Below the pieces are notes generated by a model. That model saw nothing but the letters and a program-made list of their open reading frames with translations, was not told the DNA's origin and did not search any database. Of a DNA stretch of 64,000 nucleotides, positions 42,297 to 50,356 are shown in pieces. Numbering within the stretch: the stretch's first letter is position 1; each line of letters starts with the position of its first letter. A program made the translations under genes and the position numbers. The DNA is from Chlamydiota bacterium (GTDB taxonomy: Bacteria > Auribacterota > Tritonobacteria > UBA1439). The stretch is taken from positions 92,001-156,000 of the forward strand of contig JAAYCL010000037.1 of assembly GCA_012729785.1 (NCBI GenBank). The letters are read 5' to 3'.

Positions 42297-43664
42297 TCAG
42301 ATCGGGGCCGGAAGATGCTCCCGCAGCTTCTCCAAAACGATGCCCCTGATCTCGTCGAGGCGCTCCTGCGTCTCCGCCTCGAAGCGCAGGACGAGAACCG
42401 GCTGCGTGTTCGAGGCCCTCACCAGCCCCCACCCGTCCTCGAAGCGCACCCGGACGCCGTCGATGTCGAGCGTGTCGTAGCGGGCGCCGAGCTGCGCCTT
42501 GAGCGCCGCGACGATCTCGAACTTCCTGTCGTCGGGGCAGTCGATCCGGATCTCCGGCGTGGCGAAGGTCTTCGGGATGTCGCCGAGGAGCGCGGAGAGG
42601 GGGCGATCCTCGCGCGAGAGGATCTGGGCGAGGCGGCAGGCGGCGAACGTCGCGTCGTCGTAGCCGAAGTAGTTGTCCGCGAAGCAGACGTGCCCGCTCA
42701 TCTCGCCGGCGAGCGGGGCGTTCTCCGCGCGCATCTTCTGCTTGATGAGCGAGTGCCCGGTCTTCCACATCACCGGGACCCCTCCCGCCTTCGCGATCTC
42801 GGCCGCGCACAGGTGGGAACATTTCACGTCGAAGATCACCGCGGAACCCGGCCGGCGCTTCAGCAGGTCGCGGGCGTAGAGGATGAGCAGCATGTCCGTC
42901 CAGACGATCCCGCCCTTCTCGTCGATGACGCCGATCCGGTCCCCGTCGCCGTCGAATCCGATCCCGGCGTCCGCCTTCACCTCCAGCGTCTTCGACCGGA
43001 GGTCTTTCACGGACGCGGGGAGGGTCGGGTCGGGGTGGTGGTTCGGGAAACGGCCGTCCGGTTCGCAGTAGAGGGGCGTCACCTCGCAGCCCAGGTCCCG
43101 CAGGATCCGCGTGCTCGTGGGGCCGGCGGCGCCGTTCCCCGCGTCCACCGCCAGCCGCACCGGGCGCGGCCCCATCGAGACCCGCTCGACGAGAGCCCGG
43201 CGGTACTCCTCCTCCACCGACACCTCCTCGACGGCGCCCTTGCCGCTTTTGAAATCGCCCGCCTCGATGACCTCCCGCACCTCCCGGATCCTCTCCCCGT
43301 GGATGGTGGACCTGCCCTCGGCGATCTTGAAGCCGTTGTAGTCCGGGGGATTGTGGCTTCCGGTGATCATCACCCCCCCGCCGACATCGAGGGTGAACAG
43401 CGAGAAGTAGAGCATCGGCGTGGTCACCACCCCGAGATCGGCCACGCGCATCCCGGTTTCGAGGAGCCCGGCGAGAAGGGAGTCGCGGTACCCTTTCGAG
43501 CTCAGGCGCACGTCCCGCCCGATGGAGACGCGAAAGATCCCCTTCCGGGCGAGGAGGGTCCCGATCCCGCGCCCGAGAAGGGCGACGGTGCGCTCGTTGA
43601 GATCCCGCCCCACGAGCCCCCGTATATCGTATTCCCTGAAGATCCCCGCCGGGATAGCCGCCAT
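42297..43664 (-). CDS. Phosphomannomutase/phosphoglucomutase
   Basis: 455 residues from ATG 43664 (GGAAGGA upstream); the open frame to 43793 has no site. Alpha-D-phosphohexomutase signatures: FREYDIRGLVG, ITGSHNPPDYNGFK (phosphoserine S103), GFDGDGDRIGV (metal loop, about 238-245), AGEMSGHVCF (sugar loop) and RASNTQPVLVLRFEAE (phosphate loop). It interconverts mannose-6-P/mannose-1-P or the glucose equivalents and so feeds GDP-mannose or UDP-glucose to the glycan genes. It lies 25 bp upstream of the PduT-like gene. Confidence 0.92.
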   Translation of the reverse strand: MAAIPAGIFREYDIRGLVGRDLNERTVALLGRGIGTLLARKGIFRVSIGRDVRLSSKGYRDSLLAGLLETGMRVADLGVVTTPMLYFSLFTLDVGGGVMITGSHNPPDYNGFKIAEGRSTIHGERIREVREVIEAGDFKSGKGAVEEVSVEEEYRRALVERVSMGPRPVRLAVDAGNGAAGPTSTRILRDLGCEVTPLYCEPDGRFPNHHPDPTLPASVKDLRSKTLEVKADAGIGFDGDGDRIGVIDEKGGIVWTDMLLILYARDLLKRRPGSAVIFDVKCSHLCAAEIAKAGGVPVMWKTGHSLIKQKMRAENAPLAGEMSGHVCFADNYFGYDDATFAACRLAQILSREDRPLSALLGDIPKTFATPEIRIDCPDDRKFEIVAALKAQLGARYDTLDIDGVRVRFEDGWGLVRASNTQPVLVLRFEAETQERLDEIRGIVLEKLREHLPAPI

Positions 43665-43717
43665 CGCATTCCTTCCGCCGCGCCGGAAGACGAGGGTATC
43701 CGATCCCGAGGGGGAAG

Positions 43718-44278
43718 TCAATCCCGAGGCCCGGACGAGACGCGGGGCTGCCGCGAGACCGCCCTCGCCGCGCGGCAGGCGCCCGCGCCGCACAGCGCAC
43801 CGAGCGCGAGCCCGGCGAGGCAGTCGGTCGGGTAGTGCATCCCGAGGTAGACGCGGGAGTAGGCCACGAGCCCGACGAGCAGGGCGGCCGGGAGCAGGAG
43901 CCGCCGGTGGCGCGAGCCAAGGACCCAGGCGGCCGCCGCGGACGAGGTGCAGTGGCCCGAGGGGAACGACCAGGTCTCCTTGAAGAGCCGGAGGGAGGGG
44001 GTGTCACGGAGCAGCCGGACCCCGTCGAGCGAGACGAACGGCCGCGCGCGCGCGACGAGCGACTTCAGGATCAGGTCCACCGAGAGGTATGAAAAGGCGA
44101 CCGCGATCAGGAGGCCGAGCAGCGTCTCCCTGCCCCGCTTCCGGTCAAACGCCCACACGGCGAGGCCCAGGAGCAGCCAGAGAAGAAAGAAGTCTACCGC
44201 CGCGCTCGATCCCCACATCAGGACATCGAGAGAACTGCTGTGGTGACCGTTGATCCATCGAAACACGGCGATATCCAT
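43718..44278 (-). CDS. PAP2-family membrane phosphatase
   Basis: 186 residues with about five transmembrane helices. The three PAP2 motifs are complete: KSLVARARP (KxxxxxxRP), FPSGH and SRVYLGMHYPTD (SRxxxxxHxxxD). Such enzymes hydrolyse undecaprenyl or other lipid pyrophosphates at the outer face of the inner membrane and recycle the carrier lipid used in polysaccharide export. In a five-gene minus-strand run: small membrane protein, this gene, phosphomannomutase, PduT-like, PduS-like. GAGGGGG upstream of the ATG. Confidence 0.9.
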   Translation of the reverse strand: MDIAVFRWINGHHSSSLDVLMWGSSAAVDFFLLWLLLGLAVWAFDRKRGRETLLGLLIAVAFSYLSVDLILKSLVARARPFVSLDGVRLLRDTPSLRLFKETWSFPSGHCTSSAAAAWVLGSRHRRLLLPAALLVGLVAYSRVYLGMHYPTDCLAGLALGALCGAGACRAARAVSRQPRVSSGPRD

Positions 44279-44302
44279 TTCGCGAACCCCCTCGCCCCGT
44301 CC

Positions 44303-44551
44303 CTATGCCCCTCCGGGACCGGACAGATCCCCGTCCGCTGACGGCGGGCGCCTCCTCCCGGCGAATCGGCGGACCCGCGCCGCGATGCGGCTGCGGGCCT
44401 CCCGCATCTTCTCGAGGTCCCATCCGAGCATCGTCGCGCCGGCGACGATGAGCAGCACCCCCTGCAGCAGCGGCAAGAAGAGCCCTATGATCCCGAGGAA
44501 AAGGAGGATGTAGCCGCCCGCGATTCTCGCCGCATGCCCCAGCCGTCTCAT
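44303..44551 (-). CDS. Small PGPGW-like membrane protein
   Basis: 82 residues from ATG 44551 (AGGTGGAC upstream). A hydrophobic hairpin (GGYILLFLGIIGLFLPLLQGVLLIVAGATML) is followed by a basic tail (MREARSRIAARVRRF). The LPLLQG turn resembles the PGPG turn of small PGPGW-type membrane proteins. Function unknown. First gene of the PAP2-phosphomannomutase run, 24 bp before PAP2. Confidence 0.65.
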   Translation of the reverse strand: MRRLGHAARIAGGYILLFLGIIGLFLPLLQGVLLIVAGATMLGWDLEKMREARSRIAARVRRFAGRRRPPSADGDLSGPGGA

Positions 44552-44590
44552 CGTCCACCTGCCCGCGAGCCCGATGCCCCGAAAACTGGA

Positions 44591-44619
44591 TTGTTCGGGC
44601 CGGTTGCAGGGTATATACT
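44591..44619 (+). promoter_or_regulatory. Promoter of the epimerase-pyruvyl transferase-flippase run
   Basis: TTGTTC (44591-44596), 17 bp, TATACT (44614-44619): the same hexamers and spacing as at 8022-8050. Leader of about 24 bases to GTG 44650. Confidence 0.65.
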
Positions 44620-44649
44620 ATCCCGAAATCAGCGCGGCGGGAAGGGATT

Positions 44650-45642
44650 GTGCGGATGGCTGCGAGCGTGTTGGTGACGGGCGGCACCGGATTCACCGGC
44701 GGGCGCCTCTGTGTGAAGCTGGCCGGGCTCGGTTACCGCGTCCGCACCGTCGCGCGCGCGCCGGAAAAGGCCGCGGCGCTCCAGGCGGCGGGCGTGGAGG
44801 TGGTCCGCGGAGACTTGAAGGACCGGGACTCCCTCCTCGCGGCGGCCGACGGCTGCGAGACCGTCTACCATATCGCCGCCCTCTTCCGCCAGGAGGGGGT
44901 CCCCGACGCCGAGTTCAGGGCCGTGAACGTGGCCGGCACGCTGAACATCCTCGAGGCCGCGCGCGCCCGCGGCGCTCGCCGTTTCGTCCACTGCAGCACC
45001 GTCGGCGTGCACGGCCACGTGAGCCGGATTCCGGCGGACGAGAATGCCCCGTTCAATCCCGGCGACGCCTACCAGGAGTCGAAGGTCGAGGGGGAGGAAC
45101 GGGCGCGCGACTTCTTCCGTACCCGCGGCCTCCCGGGCGTCGTCTTCAGGCCGACGGGGATCTACGGCCCCGGGGACCTCCGGTTCCTCAAGCTGTTCCG
45201 CCACATCAAGTCGGGGCGCTTCCGGATGATCGGGCGCGGGGACGCCTACTACCACCTTACCTACATCGACGATCTCACGGACGGCATCGTCCTCTGCGGC
45301 ACGCACCCGCGCGCGCCGGGCAACGTCTACATCCTCGGCGGCGCGCGCTACGCGCCCCTCCGGGAACTCGTCGAGACGATCGCCGAGGCGCTCGGGGTTT
45401 CGGTCTCCCGCATGCGCATCCCGTTCGCCCCCGTCTACGCGGCGGCGTTCCTCTGCGAGAAGGTCTGCCGCCCGCTCGGCATCGAGCCGCCGATCTTCCG
45501 GCGGCGGGTTGACTTCTTCAGAAAGGACCGCGCATTCGACATCTCCAAGGCGAAGCGGGAGCTCGGCTACGCGCCGCGTGTGGGGATGCCGGAGGGGATC
45601 CGACGCACCGCGGACTGGTACCGGGCGCAGGGGCTGCTCTGA
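44650..45642 (+). CDS. NAD(P)-dependent epimerase/dehydratase (extended SDR)
   Basis: 330 residues from GTG 44650 (ATG 44656 is a possible start; GGAAGGGA lies before both). SDR signatures: VLVTGGTGFTGGRLC (TGxxGxxG cofactor loop), VVRGDLKD, VYHIAALF, VNVAGTLNIL, FVHCSTVGVHG, AYQESKVEGE (a YxxSK catalytic pair, with Y and K kept), RPTGIYGPGD and YIDDLTDGI. It acts on a nucleotide-sugar or another small alcohol/ketone. The second half (LGGARYAPLRELVETIAEALG) resembles the hopanoid-associated/3-beta-HSD-type SDR group. Followed by pyruvyl transferase 29 bp downstream. Confidence 0.87.
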   Translation: MRMAASVLVTGGTGFTGGRLCVKLAGLGYRVRTVARAPEKAAALQAAGVEVVRGDLKDRDSLLAAADGCETVYHIAALFRQEGVPDAEFRAVNVAGTLNILEAARARGARRFVHCSTVGVHGHVSRIPADENAPFNPGDAYQESKVEGEERARDFFRTRGLPGVVFRPTGIYGPGDLRFLKLFRHIKSGRFRMIGRGDAYYHLTYIDDLTDGIVLCGTHPRAPGNVYILGGARYAPLRELVETIAEALGVSVSRMRIPFAPVYAAAFLCEKVCRPLGIEPPIFRRRVDFFRKDRAFDISKAKRELGYAPRVGMPEGIRRTADWYRAQGLL

Positions 45643-45671
45643 CCCCCCCCGCGCACTACAGGCGAGGCCAC

Positions 45672-46850
45672 GTGAAAAAGATCTGCGTCCTGGGCAACTT
45701 CTCCGGCCGCAACGCCGGCGACGCCGCGATACTGGGCGGACTCCTCGAGGATGTCTCCTCGCGTCATCCCGACACCCTCTTCGCCGTCCCGACCATCAAC
45801 CCCGGTTTCGTCAGGCGGGCCTATGCGCGGTACCGGGTGAAACCGGTGGGGCTGCTGCCCTGGAACCTGAGCGTGAAGATCCTCGGCGTCCCCGTCTTCG
45901 CCGCCACCCTCTCCGCCGATCTGGTCCTCGTCACCGACGCGATCCTCTTCGACCGGCGGCTCTACGACCCGACGCACAACTACCTCTTCACCCTCTCCCT
46001 CGCGCTCCCCCTCGCCCGGCGCCGCGGCGTCCCGCTGGTGCTCTACAACATGAGCCTCGGGCCGGTGAAGACCCCCGCCGGCGAACGCCTTCTCGCCCGC
46101 ATCCTCCGCGCCGCGGACCTCGTCGTCACGCGCGACGCCGACTCCCACGACCTCGCCCGGCGTCTCGGCCCGTTCGAGGACAAGCTCCGCCTCGGCGCGG
46201 ACTGCGCCCTGAACGTCGTCCCCTCCGACGACGCGCGCCTCGCGGAGCTGGCGCGCCGCACCGGGATCCTCTCCGGCGGGCGGCCCGCGATCGGCTTCAA
46301 CATCAACCGGTATCTCGACACCGACGTGACGCCGCCGGGGAGGAAAGGGATCGACCGCGGCGCATTCGTCAGGGCGGCGGCGGCGGTCGTCGACAGGGCG
46401 ATCGACTCGTTCGGCGTGGACGTCCTCCTGGTGGTGACACAGCCGATGGATCTGGAGATCACCGAGGAGTTGCGGCGGTCCCTCGCGCGCCCGGAACGGG
46501 CCGCGATCATATCGAACCGCGATCTCTCCCACAACGATATCGCGAAGATCCTCTCGCGCCTGGAGATGCTGATCGCGCTCAGGACCCACTGCCTCATCCT
46601 CGCCACCGCGATGGGCACGCCGGTCGGCTGCGTCGTGTCGTATCCGAAGAACCGCGGCTATATGCGCTCGATCGACATGGAAGACCAGATCCTGGAGTTC
46701 GACGGCTTCAGCGAACGGCGCCTCTGGGAGCTCACCGAGAGGACCTGGGTCCGCCGCGACGAGCTGAGGGCGCGGCTCGTCCCCGCCATCGCGCGGGAGA
46801 AGGCGCGGGCGCGCGAGAGCGCCGAGCTCCTCGCGCCGTTCCTCGCCTGA
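45672..46850 (+). CDS. Polysaccharide pyruvyl transferase family protein
   Basis: 392 residues from GTG 45672 (GAGG six bases upstream). The fold is GT-B-like: KKICVLGNFSGRNAGDAAILGGLLEDV (NxGD motif of the CsaB/WcaK family), ADLVLVTDAILFDRR, DLVVTRDADSHDLARRLG (R.D..S motif), IGFNINRYLDTD and LIALRTHCLILATAMGTPVGCVVSYPKN (RxH..I.A). It adds a pyruvyl ketal from phosphoenolpyruvate to a sugar of a cell-wall or capsule polysaccharide. Second in a run with an SDR and a flippase-fold protein (gaps of 29 and 34 bp). Confidence 0.88.
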   Translation: MKKICVLGNFSGRNAGDAAILGGLLEDVSSRHPDTLFAVPTINPGFVRRAYARYRVKPVGLLPWNLSVKILGVPVFAATLSADLVLVTDAILFDRRLYDPTHNYLFTLSLALPLARRRGVPLVLYNMSLGPVKTPAGERLLARILRAADLVVTRDADSHDLARRLGPFEDKLRLGADCALNVVPSDDARLAELARRTGILSGGRPAIGFNINRYLDTDVTPPGRKGIDRGAFVRAAAAVVDRAIDSFGVDVLLVVTQPMDLEITEELRRSLARPERAAIISNRDLSHNDIAKILSRLEMLIALRTHCLILATAMGTPVGCVVSYPKNRGYMRSIDMEDQILEFDGFSERRLWELTERTWVRRDELRARLVPAIAREKARARESAELLAPFLA

Positions 46851-46884
46851 CCGCCGGCGCGGGATACGGGGGCATCCGCACGCT

Positions 46885-47859
46885 ATGGCATCGACAGTCA
46901 GCGGCACCGGCCGGGGCGTCGCGCGCCTCGCGGCGGGGATCGTCCTGTTGGCGGGGGTGATCTGGTGGGTGGGGCCGGACGACGTGCTCCGGGGGCTCGC
47001 CCGCATCCGGCCCGTCTGGATCATCCCGATCCTCGCCACCGCCTACCTCGGCATGCTGATCAGCTGCCTGCGTTGGAAGGTGGTGCTCGAGGCCCGGGGG
47101 ATCCGGGTTTCGGTGCATCTGCTGATCTTCTACTACACGATCGGCTACTTCTTCTCGAGCTTCCTCCCCAGCATGTTCGGCGGCGACGTTGCGCGGAGCT
47201 ACATCTTCGGCCGGCAGATCCACAACCAGGTCGAATCGTTCGCCTCGGTCTTCATGGAGCGGCTCACCGGGCTCACGGGACTCGTCCTCGTCGCGGGCGC
47301 CGCCACGCTGCTCAACACCGCGACCCTCCGGGAGGCGGGGCTCCTCCCCGGGATGTGCGCCATCATCGCGGGCTTCTGTTTCTTCCTCTTCCTGGTCTTC
47401 AACCGCCCCCTGGTGGAGCGCGCCGGACGCATCGTCCGCGGGAAGAGGCTCTCACGCGCGCGCGACAAGTTCCTCGCCTTCCACGACGCCGTCTACTCGT
47501 TCAGGAGCGAGAAGCGGGTCGTCGCCCTCGCCCTCCTCCACTCCGTCGTCTTCCAGTTCCTCACGAGCGTGAATACCTGGATCGTCTGTTGCGCGCTCGG
47601 CCTCGACATACGATTCCTCGACATCATGGTCGTCGTCCCGATCATCCTCCTCATCTGCGCCATCCCCGTCACCCCCAGCGCGGCGGGGATCTGGGAGCTC
47701 GCCTTCGCGATCTTCTTCACGCGCCTCGGCTACGACCGCGCCGCGGGGGCGAACATCGCCCTCGTGCTCCGGGCGAAGAACATCGTCGTCGCGCTGCTGG
47801 GCGGGCTCTTCTACGCCCTGTCGGGGCATATCCCGCCGGCAGCCGCGGACAGGCCGTGA
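46885..47859 (+). CDS. Lysylphosphatidylglycerol-synthase-TM/UPF0104 family membrane protein
   Basis: 324 residues with 7-8 transmembrane helices. The family signature is visible: PVWIIPILATAYLGMLISCLRWKVVLEA, FYYTIGYFFSSFLPSMFGGDVARSYIFG (the FxP..GGD motif), VFMERLTGL and PVTPSAAGIWELAFAIFF. There is no aminoacyl-transferase domain. Such proteins are predicted flippases or accessory proteins in glycolipid export (AglD/MprF TM type). It ends the epimerase-pyruvyl transferase run. A second member lies at 53199. Confidence 0.87.
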   Translation: MASTVSGTGRGVARLAAGIVLLAGVIWWVGPDDVLRGLARIRPVWIIPILATAYLGMLISCLRWKVVLEARGIRVSVHLLIFYYTIGYFFSSFLPSMFGGDVARSYIFGRQIHNQVESFASVFMERLTGLTGLVLVAGAATLLNTATLREAGLLPGMCAIIAGFCFFLFLVFNRPLVERAGRIVRGKRLSRARDKFLAFHDAVYSFRSEKRVVALALLHSVVFQFLTSVNTWIVCCALGLDIRFLDIMVVVPIILLICAIPVTPSAAGIWELAFAIFFTRLGYDRAAGANIALVLRAKNIVVALLGGLFYALSGHIPPAAADRP

Positions 47860-47890
47860 GCCGCGGCGTTGTTGTCCCCGAACGGTCCCG

Positions 47891-48496
47891 TCAGAGCACG
47901 AGGATCTTCTTGCCCGGCTTCGCCGCGGACTCCGTCTTCGGCACCGTGACGGTGAGAACCCCGTTTGTGTACTCCGCCGTGATCGCGTCCTCCTTCACCC
48001 CCTCGCCGATGGCGATGATGCGCTCGAAGGCGCCGGAACTCCGCTCGCGCACGTACCAGCCGGGCTCCCCCCCCTCCTCCCGCGCGGCCGCGCGGCTGCC
48101 GCGTATGATGAGCTCCCCGTCCTTGAAGGTCACCTCGATCTTGTCCTTCTCCATCCCGGGCAGGTCGCAGACGACCACGTACGCCGCGTCGGTCTCGGTG
48201 AGATCGATATCCGGGGAGAAATCGAGCGCCGGCATCCCCCACGGCATCGGCGCCCGCGGGGCCACCCGCCCGAAGCTCTCCTCCATGATGCGGTTGATCC
48301 GGTCCTGCATCATCCGCAGTTCCATCCACGGATCGTCCCCGCCGAAGAACGGCCCGTACGCGTAGGGGGGGACCATCTGCGCCGGGGGCGGCGCGGGGGA
48401 CGGAGCCGCCGCCGGGGCGGACTCCGCGGCGGCACAGGCCGCGAACGGGGCGGACGCGACCAGGGCGACCGCCAAACAGCACCACGCCAGTTTCAT
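47891..48496 (-). CDS. Hsp20/alpha-crystallin protein with a signal peptide
   Basis: 201 residues from ATG 48496 with GAGGAGGT five bases upstream. The N-terminus is a Sec signal (MKLAWCCLAVALVASAPFAACA); FAAC could be a weak lipobox. An Ala/Pro-rich linker and a helical region (DDPWMELRMMQDRINRIME) lead to the alpha-crystallin domain: SPDIDLTETDAAYVVVCDLPGM, IEVTFKDGELIIRG, GAFERIIAIGEGV and ITAEYTNGVLTVTVPK. Small heat-shock proteins are normally cytoplasmic; this one should act in the periplasm or on the outer membrane as a holdase. It follows the unknown gene at 48600 by about 100 bp. Confidence 0.88.
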   Translation of the reverse strand: MKLAWCCLAVALVASAPFAACAAAESAPAAAPSPAPPPAQMVPPYAYGPFFGGDDPWMELRMMQDRINRIMEESFGRVAPRAPMPWGMPALDFSPDIDLTETDAAYVVVCDLPGMEKDKIEVTFKDGELIIRGSRAAAREEGGEPGWYVRERSSGAFERIIAIGEGVKEDAITAEYTNGVLTVTVPKTESAAKPGKKILVL

Positions 48497-48599
48497 CACG
48501 CACCTCCTCTCAAGGCACGCCTCGCCGCGCATGCCATCCGCCGCATCGTCCGCTGATTCCGGGCCGCCGCACCCGACCGCCCCGGCCCGCGCGCCCGAT

Positions 48600-49631
48600 C
48601 TAGAACGCCGGCACCCCCTTCACGAAACGCTCCTTCTCGATGTCGCCGGCGTCAAGCGCCACGATCGCCTCCGCGGAGGCGCCGTTCCCGGAGAGCCGCA
48701 CGAGTCTCCCCCGCGTGATATGGACCCGCTCGTTCGGGTAGAACTCCCCGCGCAGCGAGCTGTCGGCGATGATCAGATCGATCTCCCCCGCGGGAGCGCC
48801 GTCGAGGTACGCGTCGCCGAGACGGAGCACGAGCGGCATGTAGAGGGAATGCAGGGTGTCGACGACCGTGCCGAACGCCTCGACCGGCTCCCGCACGAGC
48901 TCGATCCCCTGCCCGCACACCGGTATCCTCCCCCGGTCCGCGTAGACGAAGAAGCAGCAGACGGGGACGCCGTCATGGGCGAGGCGGAGGGGCCAGAACT
49001 TCCCGTACTCGACGATGCGGCGTTTCGAATCGGTGTAGGTGAGTCGCCTGATCTTGCGCGCGGTCTCCGCGTTCTCCTCGGGCGTCCCGCTGAAGACGAG
49101 GTTGAGCGCCCTGTCCTCCTCCCACCCGTAGGCGAGCGGGCCGGTGACGCCGAGCCGCTCGAGCGGGACATCGAACAGGGCGGCGAGTTCGCGGATGCGC
49201 CTGCCCGTTTCAGGGTACCGTTCGATCGCCGCCTCCATCGACCGGTGGCCGCAGAACCACCCCTGCATCGTCTGCAATTCGAACGGATGGTGGTACCCGG
49301 TGATGACCGGCTTCGCGGGAGGCGGTTGCAACCCGGGGTCGATGCGATACTGCATCTGCAGCTGGACGTCGTGGGGCACGAGGAGGCGCGTTCCGTTCTC
49401 CACGCGCATGGTGAGGCGCTCGTAGCGCCTGCCGTGCACCTCGAACGTCCCCTCCGCGCATGGGTAGTCGATGATCTTCCCGTAGAAGGCCCCCGGCGGG
49501 TGCCAATACCCCTCGGCGTAGACGAAGCTGCCGGTGTTTTTGAGGAAGAAGGTGGTGTCGGGCACGAGGGGCCCGAGCTCCTCCATCGGCCGGATAAGAC
49601 GGCCGATCTCCGCGGTGAACGTGTCCTTCAC
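48600..49631 (-). CDS. Unknown protein, possibly nucleotidyltransferase-derived
   Basis: 343 residues from ATG 49631 (AGGAAAGTG upstream). Soluble, no signal peptide. In the middle, LERLGVTGPLAYGWEEDRALNLVFSGTPEENAETARKIRRL has the outline of the GxTGS..(x)..SDIDLVVYG strand-loop-strand of polymerase-beta-type nucleotidyltransferases, but the catalytic DxD is replaced by RALN, so activity is doubtful. The N-terminal part (YAEGYWHPPGAFYGKIIDYP) and the C-terminal part (EIDLIIADSSLRGEFYPNERVHI) are not recognised. Possibly a non-catalytic binding or scaffold protein. An extended -10 lies at 49669-49677. Confidence 0.7.
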   Translation of the reverse strand: MKDTFTAEIGRLIRPMEELGPLVPDTTFFLKNTGSFVYAEGYWHPPGAFYGKIIDYPCAEGTFEVHGRRYERLTMRVENGTRLLVPHDVQLQMQYRIDPGLQPPPAKPVITGYHHPFELQTMQGWFCGHRSMEAAIERYPETGRRIRELAALFDVPLERLGVTGPLAYGWEEDRALNLVFSGTPEENAETARKIRRLTYTDSKRRIVEYGKFWPLRLAHDGVPVCCFFVYADRGRIPVCGQGIELVREPVEAFGTVVDTLHSLYMPLVLRLGDAYLDGAPAGEIDLIIADSSLRGEFYPNERVHITRGRLVRLSGNGASAEAIVALDAGDIEKERFVKGVPAF

Positions 49632-49668
49632 TTTCCTATGCTCCGCGTGCGGGATGAGGGTCGACGCA

Positions 49669-49677
49669 ATGATAGCA
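49669..49677 (-). promoter_or_regulatory. Extended -10 promoter of the gene at 48600
   Basis: Minus strand TGc plus TATCAT (49674-49669), about 38 bases before ATG 49631; -35 not recognisable. Confidence 0.45.
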
Positions 49678-49922
49678 GAACCGTCCGCGCCGCGCGCGAG
49701 GAAAAGCCGCAGTCCCCTCCCGGCGCCGATTCTCCGTCCAGCGCGCGCCTGCGGCGCGCGGCGAGCCCCCGCGCCCCCGCCGTTGAAACCTCCGGTCTCC
49801 GCGCCCCGGGCCGGGGCGCGGCGCGGCGCGCAGCTTGTTCCCCTGTATCGCCGAATAAAGGCGCGGTTGTTGCTCGCACGCCCCCCCCGCCGCGATCCGC
49901 GGCGTCTTTAGCGACTTTTCGC

Positions 49923-49951
49923 TTGACACCCCCCCGCCTTTCGGCTACCTT
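49923..49951 (+). promoter_or_regulatory. Promoter of the small gene at 50024
   Basis: Perfect TTGACA (49923-49928), 17 bp, TACCTT (49946-49951). The leader to GTG 50024 is about 66 bases. Confidence 0.6.
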
Positions 49952-50023
49952 CCCCCCGCTTCCAGAAAAGCCGGGTTTTTTACACCGGGGTACGGCGCGC
50001 CAAGGCAGGGATGGAGGGGCATC

Positions 50024-50356
50024 GTGGGCACAATCTTCGTCTGGGGCGACGGCATCGAGCGGGTCAAGGACAAGCTCGTCAAGACCTACCGGATGAAGTG
50101 GAGCCGCAAGAAGAAGAAGTTCTTCCGCGAGAAACTCGACGCGCGCGCGATGAGGGCGGTCATGAGCTTCTGCCTGAAGGAGAAGATCAACTACAAGACC
50201 GACGACGGCAGGAGCTACGAGGTGCTCAGGTCGGAGGAGATCGACACCTCGCCCCGCGAGCTCAAGGATTGGGCTCCGGACGTCTCCAAGGCGACGACCG
50301 GAATCGATGAGATCGACTACGAGCAGATGTGGGACGAGCACAAGGAAGAGGAGTAG
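50024..50356 (+). CDS. Small conserved-looking protein of unknown function
   Basis: 110 residues from GTG 50024. Very basic N-terminal half (VKDKLVKTYRMKWSRKKKKFFREKL) and acidic C-terminal half (IDEIDYEQMWDEHKEEE). Soluble, no Cys pattern, no signal. The basic start suggests nucleic-acid or ribosome contact, but this is only inference. It is driven by a strong TTGACA promoter and is followed at once by the dehydratase activase, whose frame overlaps its 3' end. Confidence 0.7.
   Translation: MGTIFVWGDGIERVKDKLVKTYRMKWSRKKKKFFREKLDARAMRAVMSFCLKEKINYKTDDGRSYEVLRSEEIDTSPRELKDWAPDVSKATTGIDEIDYEQMWDEHKEEE

Larger units (their letters stand above)
49632..50023. other. Divergent intergenic region
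   Basis: 392 bases holding two promoters facing away from each other: TGcTATCAT on the minus strand (49677-49669) and TTGACA-N17-TACCTT on the plus strand (49923-49951). In between is a GC-rich stretch with (G/C)-only palindromic runs (CCGGGGCGCGGCGCG) but no gene or clear hairpin terminator. Confidence 0.5.
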
